Source of the DNA: Physcomitrium patens
Lineage: Eukaryota > Streptophyta > Bryopsida > Funariales > Funariaceae
Length of the DNA stretch: 64,000 nt
Direction of reading: 5' to 3'
Assembly: GCF_000002425.4 (NCBI RefSeq)
Contig: NC_037265.1
Span: 15,311,934-15,375,933 of the forward strand
A program made the translations under genes and the position numbers. Shown piece after piece: positions 1-13,355 of the stretch. The number at the start of each line of letters is the position of its first letter. Within the stretch, counting starts at the first letter, position 1. The notes below the pieces were generated by a model. The model searched no databases. It was not told where the DNA came from and worked only from the letters and a program-made list of their open reading frames with translations.

Positions 1-287
1 ATATATATACACACAAATGCATAAATTTTGTGTTTTTTGCAAAATATATATAATATTTAAATATCTGAATATATTTAAAATTTAGATGAGTTAATAAATT
101 TTTATTAATTATAAAAGTAAAAATATTTACACTAAATTTATAAAAATAAATATTGAAGTAAAATTTTCTTCTAAAAGACAATAAAATAATTTGATATAAT
201 ATTATACAAGTGAAGGAGTTGTTAGACTTAGAAGCCCACTTTTAATGGTCATAGGTCAAAAGTATTATGAAGGTCCCTTCCTTGGTG

Positions 288-315
<28 letters not shown>
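288..315. repeat. (TA)n microsatellite
   Basis: Uninterrupted alternating T/A run of about 28 bp. Confidence 0.95.
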
Positions 316-318
<3 letters not shown>

Positions 319-1148
319 GAGACTTTGGCCTTTGGAGATAGCCTAAAGTAAAAGGAGGCCATCGCATACACTAAATTATTTTTTTGTTACAATTTCAAAT
401 ATGGTAGCTCATGTCTTGATTGTGACAAATTTCACATACATTAGAATGTGATCTCTTAAACTATTTTATATTTGTAGTTTTTAGCATTTATGATTTGACT
501 TCTCAAACTTTTGTGAAAACCAAAACCATTCATACTGTGTGAGAAAAATGTGCATTCCACCTCATTATTTTCCTATTATTGCATTTTGGTGGATTTTACC
601 ACATGGAAATCCAACCAAGAGGCTTCTTTATTTGAACAAACCATAAGCTTTGAAAATTGCAACCTCTTGTCTTCTCTTCTAAACCTAAAACCCCCCAAAG
701 AGAGGTGCTATAAATTGCATAAATTTTATTGTTTTAACATATCTAGCTAGAGTTTATTATATTTTTTTGAAGAAAATGGGAAAAGAAAACACACACATTC
801 TAACAAACAAACAAAATACAGAAACTGAATATTTCTTTCACTACCTCGGTATCTATTTTTACAAGAAAAGACTACAGACTAGAATATTTTTAGCGATTTC
901 AAACATGTACAAAATGAACTAAGGAAAAATAAAAAATAAAAAATAAAAAAATACAGAACATGTATATTTAGAATCTCATTCTTTTAATTTATGCACTGCA
1001 CATTTGAATTCTGTGTGATTGTTCTTTAGTCCTCTTCAGTACGGCTCACAAAAAATTCATTGTCTTTCAAGGGATAAATATATTTTGTAGAGGCTTAATT
1101 ATATGAATACAATATACAGTATTCTAGCCAAGAGTGCCTTACCATAAA

Positions 1149-1175
1149 ATATATATATATATATATATATATATT
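1149..1175. repeat. (TA)n microsatellite
   Basis: Alternating A/T run of about 27 bp in AT-rich intergenic DNA. Confidence 0.95.
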
Positions 1176-2870
1176 AAAGAAAATAAAAGATGAAGACCTT
1201 TTTTGTCTGTTATTTACAGTTACTTTTGAAAATACAATAGATAGCAAGCAGTCCTCATTTTTCTGTTTGGCTTGCTCTAGTAACTAAAATATTTACAACC
1301 AAGTATAAATGGTTAAAGACACCCAAGTATCTGAGTGACAATTTTCAACCAACAAAATTTGTATAATTTACATATTCATTGCCAGTAATCTTTCACAGCA
1401 GAGGTATAAAAAAATATATGGATAAGAATCAGTAACTTTAATGATTGATGAATGACAAGGAAGATAAGCCTCAACAAGATATCAAATGTTAAAAAAATTA
1501 ACTTAAAAAAATTAGCGTCATACATGCCTCGAATAACATCATTCCATCAATCAGAAAACAACATATGGTTGCTAGATTCCAAAAAAAAAAACATGAAGTT
1601 TCACACATTGGGCTTTTAAAAGTAAATTTTTTCTAAGATATACATTTTTATGGTCCCTTATATTAACAAATGTGGTCAAAAGCTTCAATCCACATTGCCG
1701 TACCCATCAAGTCATGGCATGAGAGATCAAAGAAATGTTGGCATGAAAAGAGGGGAATCCGATCCCATAAAAAAAATCCCTTGAAGATCAATTTTCTTCC
1801 AATGGATTGCATTTCCATGGCCATTTTTTCTTAAAATGAAGGATCTAAATATGGCCAATGTAAAGCCAAACCAACGGTCACCATAAGATTAAACAAACAA
1901 ATCAGTGAAAATTCTAAACTTTTCTTTTGTGCAACAAACTACCTCCATATCTTTTAAAGGAACATCCATTTTTAAAGTATTTCACACATATCATGCTCAC
2001 CTTGTTTTCTAACATTTTATTATTATTTGATTTAAAAAAAATAAAAATCCAGGTTCAATGTCCCCTTTTTCTGCCCCTAAAGTAATCCGCATGAAGTGTT
2101 GAAGCAAGTTTTTATTTAGATATACTACAATTAGAGTCCCAAATTCAGGAGTTAGTTAAGGAATTGGTGAATCCTTTTGTAGACTTGCCAAAGTGGAGGC
2201 AATCAATCCAGGATGCTTTTTTTTTTCATGTATGTAACTTGTGTATGTGTGTGTGGGTTTCCATTTTTACACTCCCCTTTTATTTTATTTATTTTTGTGC
2301 TAAAATGTATTCTCCGAGTGTGAACCCACTTCATCAATTCTGACAAATGTGGTGTTTTGAGTTGGGGTCCCATGTTGTTGTGTTTATAGTCCCCATAGGG
2401 ATTCCTGTTTCTATACATTAAACAAATATAATAAAAAGTCATAGGCATGGCAGTTTCCTCTATTTATCATTAATCATGAACTGCTTATTAATGATAATAG
2501 TTTTAGTTAATAGTTTTAGTTAATTGTACATGTGTGCTCAAGATTGTAGAGAACATTACGTTGAGTCAGTGTGTGATTTTAATTACAATTTTTCTTGACT
2601 TTTGCTTTTCTTTTTCTCTTTTGAAATCCACAAAATTGCATCTGAAGTTGTAAAATTATATTAATGAAGAATAAGTTATATTGTAGATAAGATTAAATTT
2701 TTGCCAATGGAAGAGTCCTTGAATTTGTCATAGTGTGACAAATTGTGATCTTTGTTTTTGCAACTCTGTGCACACATTGCCTATGCAAAATGCTACAAAA
2801 CGCAACAATTACAACTTTCTTTCAATTTGTTTTGGTTTGTTTCAAATATTTAGCCAAAAAAATACTTCAT

Positions 2871-2919
2871 TTTGCAAAAAAGCTACAAAAACTATCACAC
2901 TTTTGTAGTATTTTGCAAA
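2871..2919. repeat. short inverted repeat (hairpin)
   Basis: Arms at 2871-2890 and 2901-2919 are near-perfect reverse complements (TTTGCAAAAAAGCTACAAAA against TTTTGTAGTATTTTGCAAA) around a 10-base loop. A third partial copy of the arm lies at about 2783-2799. This could be the remains of a small foldback or MITE-type element; no target-site duplication was identified. Confidence 0.6.
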
Positions 2920-4269
2920 AAACACAACTAATTTGTAGTCTAATTGTCATAAGTATGTTTACCAATTCAGCCTCATTAATGCAGTGATACACTTTCGGAC
3001 AAACTCTAACTTCCTATTCCACATTCCTCTCTTTATTATTCAGTAATATATGAAATAACTTCTACAAATCTCATGTGGAATTTCCTTTTAAGCCACCAAA
3101 TTTATCTGCAATTCCTAGGAATTTGCTAAAATGGTTTAACAATTTCAATCTTTCCAATCCACCATAGAATTCCTTTTAGTGATACTATGGCATGTAGGGT
3201 GACCAAACCACACCCCTTTTCTAAACCTACTCAACATCCAAAATACCCAATATTTTCATGCCTTAATAGAGCCCCTATTCCTTTCTATGAGGCCTAGCAA
3301 TGTACATGGTAGTTTAAGCAAGGCAAACATTCCACCAAACTCTTTTGAAAGGATTTTTTGGATGTGTAAATGCTTGATGAATAACTTTGAGCCCATAGTG
3401 GATAATTTGTTTATTTATTGTCATTTTTCAAAATTTATCACAAAATACACATGCACAAGCAAAACAGAATAAATTTTATAATATATTTCCAGAATTCAAA
3501 TCATGCATCCTCCTCTTATTTGGTATTATTATTAGTAAGCTTGTAGAAGCTCCAATGATTTTTTTAAAATTTTTTGACAAGCCATGTGGCTAAGTTTTAG
3601 GCTGATTCAAATAGACCAAGAGAAAATAATGTCCTCCTAAAAATGTAAACTATTTACTGGCCATTTCATCTCTTATCAGTAAAACAAGTAGATTGTGTGA
3701 ATTCAACAAGCATTAACCATGCGCATTGTAAATTAGAAAAAGAATTGTAAACTATGAAAATCATATGGGTGGTGGGGATGGTGGGTTGAGAGTTAACCCT
3801 AAAAGTTTATGGGTACTTTTGTCAGACTGACAAGAGCAACATGCTTCACATTCAATCATGCATAGCAGACCACATGGTGTTCCCTGCCCAGGCTCTGGAG
3901 ACAAATTAGGGTTGGGGGTTTGAAAATATTAAATATATTATTGCAAACAAAAAGAGAAAACAGGAAAATAGTTACAAGTGAACTTGGGAATTCCGCAGGG
4001 TTTTGTTACATAGTTGTTTACAGCTATGCATTGTGCATGTGTCAATATATGTAAAATTTATTTATTTGACAAGTTTTTAACAAAAACTTGTTTCATACTT
4101 TGCATTTGAAATGTGAAGATTGACATTGTGATTTTGGCAATGAGTCAAAAGAAAGTCTTAGATATGGTAAGGATTTATGCAAGACAGATGGTTGCAGTAC
4201 AATGATTGGAGATCATGGAAGAAAGATTGTGTACAATTGAATCATATATGAGCAGGAATAATATAATGT

Positions 4270-4272
<3 letters not shown>

Positions 4273-4307
<35 letters not shown>
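4273..4307. repeat. (TA)n microsatellite
   Basis: Alternating A/T run of about 35 bp. Confidence 0.95.
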
Positions 4308-4308
<1 letters not shown>

Positions 4309-6019
4309 TGATGCAAATATGAAAAAGGACACATTGGAAGAAGATGAGAAAGAAAGGAAAAATAAAAATAAAAAACAAAAAACTTAATACACACAAACCT
4401 TAGCAACACCACAAACAAAGGGCTTTCAATACATGTATCTTTTAGAAGTAAAATAAAATAAACCTGAATGACATCCTATTTCAATTATTGCATAATGGAA
4501 AAGAAGTTGATCAACATTATTTTAATACATTGTTTATTTTAAATACTTTACCTCTATTATTTTGATTTATGTGTGTAAATTTCTAGATCATTCTATATTC
4601 ATTCTATAAATTCATATAGTGAATATCCCTGAAAGAAAATTTTAAAAATTAGAAGATAATATTCACTGTATACAATCTTTTCATTTTGGCTGCAAATTGA
4701 CGAGGATATGCATGTTTAGTAATTTGACAATCTAACAGCTTGACATTCTAATGTTATTGGATATGAACTTGTTTTAATAAAAAATTAATCAAGCTTTAAT
4801 GTTTGGATTAAAAAATAAATAAAATTACAAGCCATATATACTCGAATAAAAAAACTAAATTCGTGATGATAATGTATAATAAAATCCAATTTGTTTAAAC
4901 TTGTTATCTTTTGCTTTAATTGTGAAAATAGTACATTACGCATTTTTAAAATTTAGGTAGGTTAAAGAAATATATAACACATACAGCTTGATTTTCAAAT
5001 ACTTTGTACATGTATATATATATACATACAAATACATGTGTGGGTATAAGCATACATGCAAAGAAGATGATAAAACAAGTTTCAGAATTATATCATTAAA
5101 AAATTGATATATCATATTTTATCAATACTTTCAATTCAATAATTTTGAATAATTTTTATTATTTCCATTTTATTTATCCATATACTTAAATTATGGCATA
5201 AAGTGTAAACAAATCATAAGTATCAGCATAAAATTACATTCCTGTTGTGGATACTAAAATACCAGATATCTTACATGGTATATTTATAGTCATGTGCTAT
5301 GTATATATAATTTTAAATATGGTGTGCTATTGACGTCTATACAATACAAAATCCTAATTTATAAGTATTGAAGATATGGGCATTGTCCTATATTCACATC
5401 AATATTATATATACATTGTGCAACGTATATTTTATGCAAGCAATTGTTTGTAAACTGCTACATCTGATGTGTGTATGTGTAATCAATACATATAACATCT
5501 ATTTATAAAAAAAATTACACAACCCTGCAAATTTAATAATTTTGTAACTTTTTTTATTCATTTTTTGTATTGGAAAAATTTGAATTAATTCAAACAGAAT
5601 TAGTTTGATAATTTGATGAAGTTTTATAATAGTGTCAATACTAAAACTGAACTCCAAAATAATTGATTAAAAAATAAAAAAAATTGCACGTACTTTAAGC
5701 TCCATTAGAGTTTCCTATCTATTAAGGACAATATTCAATGTGTTTTAGAGCATTAACTAATTTTTTGTCATCGAAATATTGCACTATAGAGTTGTATAAT
5801 ATCTTACAATATTCATGTATGCACACACACACATAAGAATTAACTCGCAATGCAACAAAGCATATCATTTAGTAATTAGATTATTTCATTTATTTACATA
5901 CTATTCCACACGTGAAAAAAGTAAAAAATGAAAAAATGAAAAATTTGAGAGCCAGTATCGAACTAATTATTTAATTTTAAATCTAAAATTAAATTTAGAA
6001 TCAGTGCTTTGAAATTTTT

Positions 6020-6380
6020 CTTGAAGGTTCGAACGTGAAATCCCTTCCAGCGTGGCATCATCTTCCGGGCGCCACCTCAGCATTTTGCACCCAATCACAA
6101 CATGGACAGCGTGGCAAAAGGAGGCCAGGCTGGCGGATCCTGATCGAACGACGGGTGCCCAACGGTCGATGTATGATTGAACTTTGGGAACACAGTTTAG
6201 CGGGGGGAACTTTCGAACGGGGATGAAATTAGGGGAACAAGGCCCCAGATGGGGCACGCATCACGGGAACTCATCCCCTTTTCGAAGGAAATTATTTTTA
6301 GGGTTTTCACTTAACCCCCACTTCATACTGTTGTTACAAGGGAGATTGCACAAGCAAGCCAATACAAGGCCATGAGTTCA
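6020..6380. other. isolated GC-rich island, possible promoter or relic exon
   Basis: About 360 bp of clearly higher GC content surrounded by very AT-rich DNA. It contains several CpG-rich words, a plant telo-box-like AGGGTTTTC near 6300, and an imperfect dyad: CGAACGGGGATGA near 6215 against TCATCCCCTTTTCG near 6272. Open frames on both strands (up to about 96 aa) show no family I recognise. It could be a promoter/5' UTR whose gene has been lost, or a fragment of a mobile element. No function is claimed. Confidence 0.35.
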
Positions 6381-7792
6381 TTAATTGCAACCCCTTGATT
6401 TGGGTATGAAGAAGAATGAATACTTGTAATAGTTAATCCAAATGATAAATTTAGATAATTTTGAAAACAAATTAGCATGTTTGCTTTAGTTGGTCTAGCT
6501 TAAGGTTGATTAGAGTAATGTAAAGGAAGTGAGAATAGCCTAAGGGCAATGAAAGTAGCCAAAGAGTATTCCAAAAAGAAGTTGCTATAGTCAAAAGAAT
6601 GTAACATGGGTGAGATAAAAAAATATAAAGAGTTTTTGTGGAGATGTTGGCATACAATTTTGACCTTGGGACTCCTTTGATGCTATGATCCACCTTGTTG
6701 TTAAAGACTATTTTTGTCACATGTTCATTTTACAAAATTTAAGATTTGTTTTTGTAAAGGAGGTCTATGTTTTATATGCATTGATTGCTTGCTATTTCTA
6801 AGCTCAATAACAACAAGTAGAGAATGAGTGAAAGAATAACCTTGTACCTAAACTTAATTCATTAGATAATAACATGAAAGATAGTATTCATTTGTAAGAT
6901 GAATTTTGGATGTGGTTTTGCAAAAAATAAGAATTTATGGAGGTGAGATAAGACACATTGAAAGCTTGTATTAAAAAAAGGTATTATATGGGTGGACATG
7001 TATAGTAGATTTGTATTTTATTTAGGATTTTTGGCATGTTCAAATATTCTTTAGCTTGCATGCTTGCATTTATGTGATAAATTTGATGGAACTTTTTATA
7101 AAAAGAAACCGTGTATTTTACTTTTAAAAGAATTTCTAATAATGAATGTTCAAAGTAAAATCTTTCCAAATTATATATGTATTAAAAAAATAGTTGGTTT
7201 TTTAGTTCAAAACTATAATTCTAATTATATAAATTCTTTAATGATATATAAATTTAAAATACTCTTTAAATAATAATTTCATCTTGAGAAAAAATTTAAA
7301 TTCTAAAGTATAGATGCTGCAATTAAATTAATTTCCTTGCATCTATACAAATGAGTCTAAAATAGAAACATTTTGATTCATTCCTTTTTCTTGTGGTATT
7401 TCTATCTAGTCAAAAATAATAATAAATTTCTAATTTCTAATTTTTTTAGAAATCCTATCTTTAAGTAAAGTTGTCAAATATGCTTCTTCTTGGGAGACAA
7501 TAGTTGCTTCATTATTCAGTAATGTGTAATTTTTTCCTTGATTTTAATTTACATTAAGTCAAACCATTGCAATAATTTTAAAAATACAAAAATAGAAATT
7601 GTTTGTAATCATAATCTTCTTATTGCAAAATAAATTAGTAAAAAAACTTTATTGGTTATTCATCTGACCAATCTCTATAGAATAATTGTACATTTATACA
7701 TAATAAAATAATTTAATTTTTAAATCTATTTTTATTCTATTTCTTTTAATCAAATATAAAATTTATCAATAAATTAGATTATGTTCTTGTTT

Positions 7793-7825
<33 letters not shown>

Positions 7826-8242
7826 CAATTGTAACCATCCACACTTATCAAGATTTGTTTATGTGAACTCTCCATTATGCATGCCATTCTAAGCTTTATA
7901 TTAAAAACCATGACATTTCTTTGAGCCTATATTGTTTATAAGCACAAGGTTCTTAAAAGTGGTGATATAACTTAAATCTTTTAATTTTTTTAGGAGGTTC
8001 TTAGTAAATAATGCTTGTTATAAAAATAAAACAAACAAATAAAGCCTCCAACATCATGCATTAGTTTCTTATTTATTCACAGGAAATGGTGCCTAATTCC
8101 ATATCCCTCTAGTTTAATGATAATACAAAATTAGGTTTAGTATAACATGCACAATGACACACAAATGAACTCATTTATCTAAATTACAAAAAAGTAAATT
8201 ACTAAAAATACTGCATCACAATGTAGTATAGACCCCAATACA
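6381..8242. other. AT-rich intergenic DNA
   Basis: No gene or element recognised. A poly(T) run lies at 7795-7823. Confidence 0.7.
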
Positions 8243-8740
8243 ATATTATTATTATTATTATTATTATTCCTTTGGAAGAGGAGAGAAATATCATCATCAT
8301 CATCATCATCAAATGGAGTATAAATCCATCAGACATTAGGTTTGACTGGGTCATCCCCCCTTCTCTCCATGTTCCACCCAACCATCCACAGCAGCCAGGC
8401 TATGGTGGGGGCATAGTGTCCAACTGTGAGGTCCAGACATACAGACAAATGGGGGGGGGGGAGGGGGATATAGAAGCAGAAGAAGAAGAAGAAGAAGAAT
8501 GAGGAGGAATGAGGGAGGGAGGGAGGGAGGGAGGGGAATGGGGGTCAAGTCCAATGATAGACTGCTTACAAATACTAATACAATAATAATAATAATAATA
8601 ATAAACACATGGGACAGCCCTGCAAATGCCCCCCCAGTTCGGCCACCTTGGAAGCTGGAGCCACCGAAGAGGAGGTCGGAGCAACCCATCTCCCTCCCTC
8701 CCTCCCTCCCCTCTCTGTCTGTCTGTCTGTCTGACAACGC
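8243..8740. repeat. cluster of many different microsatellites
   Basis: Within 500 bp there are tracts of (ATT)n at 8243-8268, (ATC)n near 8289-8310, poly(G) near 8451, (GAA)n near 8476-8500, (GGGA)n near 8512-8534, (AAT)n near 8582-8604, (CCCT)n near 8692-8710 and (CTGT)n near 8717-8733. The long open frames across this block (up to about 140 aa) read as homopolymers and are not taken as genes. Such clusters are common around plant promoters and 5' UTRs. Confidence 0.85.
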
Positions 8741-9409
8741 GAATTCATGTCCTAAAGCCCCCCTCCCTCTCACGAGTGAGAGAGTGAGTGAGTGGGGCCT
8801 CCTCCTCCTCGTATTACTACCTGCTGCTGCTGCTACTCTACAGCTCCTGCTGCGACACTACAAGATCTACTAGCTACTAGCGAGGAGTGGAAGCCACTGG
8901 TTCTTTCCGGTGGGGGGACACGAAACCCCGCAGTTGATTCACGTGTGGGATCTGGCGTTGGGATTCATGGCCACTACACCACTGACTCCCTTCACAGGAG
9001 GGGTTGCTGCAGTCATGGGAGTGGCAGGGGGTGGGGTGGGGTGGGATTCGCAACCTGATCGACTCCGCAGGCTTTTTGCGATGCAGAGCTTATCTATCTC
9101 CCTATCTATTTATTTACTGTTATTTTTCTCTTCTGGGATTTTCACCCAGGGGAAAGCGAGTTGGTGTTGCCACCAGCTGCGCCTTGGCTCCCTCTCCAAG
9201 TCCAAACCTGAGAACGATGGACCTGACTGACACAAGATCGCCGCAGTAGCCGACGCAGCATACTCTCTCTCTCTCTCTCTCTCTCTCTTCCTCACTCTCA
9301 CACCTTGAGAGCTACTCCATTCTCCATCAGTGATCACAAGTCTTGGAGCAGCAGCAAATTGATCTTCTTCTTCTGAAGTAGATCCCTAGCACACCACATT
9401 ACATACGGC
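8741..9409 (+). promoter_or_regulatory. putative promoter / 5' UTR region
   Basis: GC-rich unique sequence leading into a (CT)n tract at 9262-9289 and a CT-rich leader ending in TACGGCATGTCT at the candidate start codon 9410. A pyrimidine-rich leader directly before an ATG is typical of plant 5' UTRs. No TATA box stands out. The assignment depends on the downstream candidate exon being real. Confidence 0.35.
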
Positions 9410-9571
9410 ATGTCTCGCCTGGACGACGATGCCTCGGGAGAAGAAACGCTCTGTCACACTGTTGCTTCATCAATGCTGGAGCTCAATAAAGCCTCGAGAA
9501 GATGGGGCTCACATGTAAAGTCAAGGCCCTGGGGTGTGGTCTTTTTCTACACTCTTAAGTGGGGGCATTAG
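9410..9571 (+). CDS. possible first exon of an unrecognised gene (partial)
   Basis: An ATG at 9410 opens a 53-codon frame (beginning MSRLDDDASGEETLCHTVAS) after a CT-rich leader. Codon use and GC content are unlike the surrounding AT-rich DNA. A plausible splice donor, CAT|GTAAAGT, lies at 9514/9515, which would make the coding part about 35 residues. If the donor is not used, the frame stops at 9569-9571. I do not recognise the family. Poly(T) and AT-rich DNA begin about 20 bp after the stop, and no continuation was found before the transposon stack. The gene is therefore either cut off here, has a very long intron, or is not real. Confidence 0.3.
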   Translation: MSRLDDDASGEETLCHTVASSMLELNKASRRWGSHVKSRPWGVVFFYTLKWGH

Positions 9572-9585
9572 CAACATCCGACCAC

Positions 9586-9620
<35 letters not shown>

Positions 9621-10320
9621 CCCAACAAGCTTTATCATAGTAATTTTTTTTTCCCAACAAGCTTTATCCAATGACAAAGATGGCTTTATCTTTTGGCCAA
9701 GTCTTTTACTTCAAACTTTGTATATTGTGTGTTGTTTCCATACTATCTCAAAGAAAGATCCTATTATAAAATGCTGTAAGACCATCATGTCTTTCGAACT
9801 AGATGAAGCTTTACCAGATACTACTTGGTAGAGAATAAGATCTTCCTTTGAGACTAATTTAGAGTAATTTTTTTGTCAAATAAAATATAATTACAATTTT
9901 TTATGTAAAAAAAAGATGATTTTCTTTGTATTTCTAAAGTATAAGAAAAGCGATTTAAAAATTAATTAGAGTGTAAAAGAAGAAAGAATCAACATTGATA
10001 GTAATTTCATTAAGCCAAATCAACCATGTCAAGATGGATTCTCTTTTATTTTGATTTTTTTAATACAAAATTGAAATTAAATAGGTAGTCTAGAAGAAAT
10101 ATACTAATCTACTTTGTGGTTTTCATGGAAAATAGATAAGTTTTATTTTGTAGTAATATTTTGCCAAATTTTGCATTAAATTATGCTGATGTAAAAATAA
10201 TGTATCATTTGTAATTTTAAAGACCAAATTCTAATTTTCAATAGAATAAATAATTTTTGTGAATCTTACAAAATAATAATCCTATACTCATATATATATA
10301 TATATATAAATAAATAAAAT

Positions 10321-10365
10321 ATAAAAAAATATAAAAAAATATAAAAAATATATATATATATATAT

Positions 10366-10408
<43 letters not shown>
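10321..10408. repeat. ATAAAAAAAT tandem repeat and (TA)n tract
   Basis: Three copies of a 10-bp AT unit (10321-10348) run into an alternating A/T tract of about 60 bp, briefly broken by AAA. Confidence 0.9.
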
Positions 10409-10410
<2 letters not shown>

Positions 10411-11495
10411 GGTCTTTTGTAAATTATTAAGTATAGTTATCTATAGATTTGTTTTTGTAAATGAATGCAATTAAAGTAGCTAAAAATACATTTTTTAGTA
10501 GATTATTTCTTAGATTAAATAGATCTCAATTTATTCTACTACCTTTTTATTATTAAATTTAAATAAAAAAATCAGTTAGTTTAAATCATCATCAAAAAAT
10601 ATTTTAATCTAATTTATTTAATAGAAAGGTTAATGTATTTGAAACAAAAGATTAGTTTATTGTATAAGAGCTCAATTAAGAATAAAGTTCCATATTTTTA
10701 TATTTAAAGAAATGTTAGCATGTCTCACTAAGACTTCTTTTTATAAGATCCATCTATGGATTTATTTGTATCATAAGTTGTTAATTTTGAATAATCCAAA
10801 GTTATGTAAATATATTTTTTTTTCTTTAAAAAATAAGTATAGGCCAAGTTCACTCTATGAAATTATAAATGATATTTTAATTTTAACTTTATTTTATAAA
10901 ATGATAGTTGCTAAGAATTATGTTTTTAAAATCTTATGTAATTAGTTATTATGTTTTTTTATAAATTTTAACAAAACATGGAGAAAATAGTAAATTTTAA
11001 TAATATTTTTTAATCTAATGTTTGTTCAATTTTTATTCATATCTTTTATTATTTTTATTCAATATTATTAAAGATCATAGAATCGACATACAAAAATGTC
11101 TATTGTGTGACAAAACTATTGATGTTAGAATCAATAATAAATTATTTCATCAATATATGAATTGATATTATTAGATAAATAGATCTATTCTAAATTATAA
11201 TAAAATAGATATTTGATGTCAAAATTGCATAATTTATTATAAGTAATTAGTATATAAAATAAAATTTTATAGAACATAAATATTTTTGTTGTTTAAGAAC
11301 TTTTTTGATGGTTTTTTTCTCCTAAAATAAAATATTTTTAGTAGAGACCATAAAAGTGCCTAAAAATATGCATCAATTGCATATATTTTTTCATTTTTCA
11401 AGATATTTTTTAGTCTACAATGATCGTAAAAGCTATTTCACTATACCACAATTAACTTTGTCTAATTTATTTGTAAACCAAATGATCTATTAAAG

Positions 11496-11647
11496 AATTT
11501 ATAACATAGATTATTTTATCTATCTTAGTTTCTAATCTTTTAAGATATAATATGATGTTGTTGGTTAAAAAAATGTATAATATAGATTATTTTATCTGTC
11601 TTAGTTTTAAATATTTTGAGATATAATATGATATTGCTGGTGTATTG
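11496..11647. repeat. tandem duplication, two copies of about 76 bp
   Basis: The words TAGATTATTTTATCT and AGATATAATATGAT recur with the same 76-bp spacing (for example 11507 and 11583). The copies differ at several positions, so the duplication is not recent. It is non-coding. Confidence 0.75.
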
Positions 11648-13149
11648 GTTTACATGAATGATTATGACTTTTTTTTTGTTAAAACAAGACTTTTAATATA
11701 TATTTGCTTAATTTTATTTTGAATTAAAATTTTAAACATCCTCCACAACTAGAATGGATAGGATATCAAAGAACATACTTGTATAATTTCATAATTAATA
11801 AGACAATTAAAATATTTTTAGCTATTTATACTTAGGAGAATATTAAATAGATCCATTTTTGATGAAGAATATGGTAATCATAATGAATATGGTTTTTTTT
11901 TTTTTTTTTTTTTTTTTTTATTGGTTGTAGATCTAATAATGGAGAAATGAATCTATAAATTATTTTTTTTAATTTTATAATTGTTAAGATAGGTGGATTG
12001 ATTTAGTAAAAACTTAGGTCTATTTAAAATTCCCCTATATTTGTACATACTTTGATTCCAAAAAAGAATTTTGATCATCTTGATAGAATTGGCACAAAAA
12101 CTTATCGTTTCTATTGATTTGAAGATAAAATTTTATTCAATGCAATCAAAGGTTTTGATAATACCTTACTATGATAATAATAATAATATTAAAAAAAAAA
12201 TATCAGCCCAACAAATAGCTTTATTGGCAAAAATGACATTGCCTAATATATGTCCTGATAGCAAGAATGTTGTTTAATAATGGTCAACAATTCTTAAGGA
12301 TTTAGTCGATATTAACATGTGGTTATTAATATTTATTTGGAATATCAACATTTATATAAGCTTGATTAAATATTATAATATTATTCTTTCACTTACATCT
12401 TAATATATTTTAAAAAGCTCTCACTGTATTGTAAATAAATCTTTCACCATTGTAGTAATGATAATATTTTATTTGTATTTGTATTTACTTTATTTTATTT
12501 TGAATAATATAAATATAATAAATATATACCTGTATGCATATATAAAGATTATTCTACTTCCTAAGATAATATTTTAGAAATCACATAGATATAATTGTAT
12601 GTAAGGATATCATATGGATGGATGTAAACATTATACAAATAGATATAGTTGTGTAAAAAGATTAAGATAAAAAATCACGTAAGTAATAAAAAAATATTTT
12701 TTTAGATTTACAATAATAAAATTATTTTTAATAAAATTTTAAATTATATAAAAAATTTACAAAGAATAAAATGGTTATAAATAAACATATATGGATTATC
12801 TGTTTTGAAATTGTATAAAACAATTATTCTTTTAATAAACTTATATTTACATAAACATGAGGTTTTAATATTGAAGTATTAATAAGTATATGATTTAATT
12901 AAAAAATATCTGATATGATAAAATAAATAAATCAATAAATAAATAATAGTACAAAAACTTTAATCATAATATATGAGATAAATGTTTATGATAACTATTG
13001 TCATTAAGTATGTTTATTTTTTAGCTTACTATATTATATTTTTCATATATATTTTTCTTTGATAAATTGATTATTAAAAAAATTAGTATAGTGGTTTTTC
13101 TATACATTACTTGTAATAAATATAAAATCTCCATGTTGTTAGATTTTAC

Positions 13150-13355
13150 TAAAGATTAGTCCAACTATTGATATATAGATATTTGACTTGTGAGGCCACA
13201 TGATAACTTAGTAAGCTACAATGGTTATGATTGCTATAATTGGTGTTTGACTATGTATTGACCAACGTTCATAATATATGGTTAGTTATGAATTATCTAC
13301 ATAATATCTAATAAAAAGTAACTATGTAAGTAAATATTCTTTTAATATTTTTACT
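13150..13355 (-). repeat. copia 3' LTR remnant
   Basis: Homologous throughout to 34545-34748 in the same orientation (shared words such as TGTATTGACC/TGTATTGACT and AAATATTCTTTTAATA). Strongly diverged, which indicates an old insertion. Termini not resolved. Confidence 0.65.

Larger units (their letters stand above)
1..6019. other. AT-rich intergenic DNA
   Basis: No gene is supported here. The open frames are short, low in complexity and show no recognisable domain. The sequence is dominated by A/T runs and (TA)n microsatellites, listed separately, plus one small hairpin near 2.9 kb. No LTR, transposase or RNA gene was recognised on either strand. Confidence 0.7.
9572..13133. other. AT-rich intergenic DNA
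   Basis: No gene supported. It contains poly(T) at 9591-9620, a duplicated CCCAACAAGCTTTATC (9621 and 9653, each preceded by T runs), the TA-rich tract at 10321-10408, a 76-bp tandem duplication near 11.5 kb and poly(T) at 11893-11919. Confidence 0.65.

Noticed and set aside
6020..6040. tRNA B-box-like GGTTCGAACG at the GC island
   Set aside because: It does not complete the B-box consensus and no cloverleaf can be formed with flanking sequence.
8351..8873. Overlapping open frames of 94-140 codons at 8.3-8.9 kb
   Set aside because: They are runs of repeated residues produced by microsatellites and have no domain; both strands are equally open.
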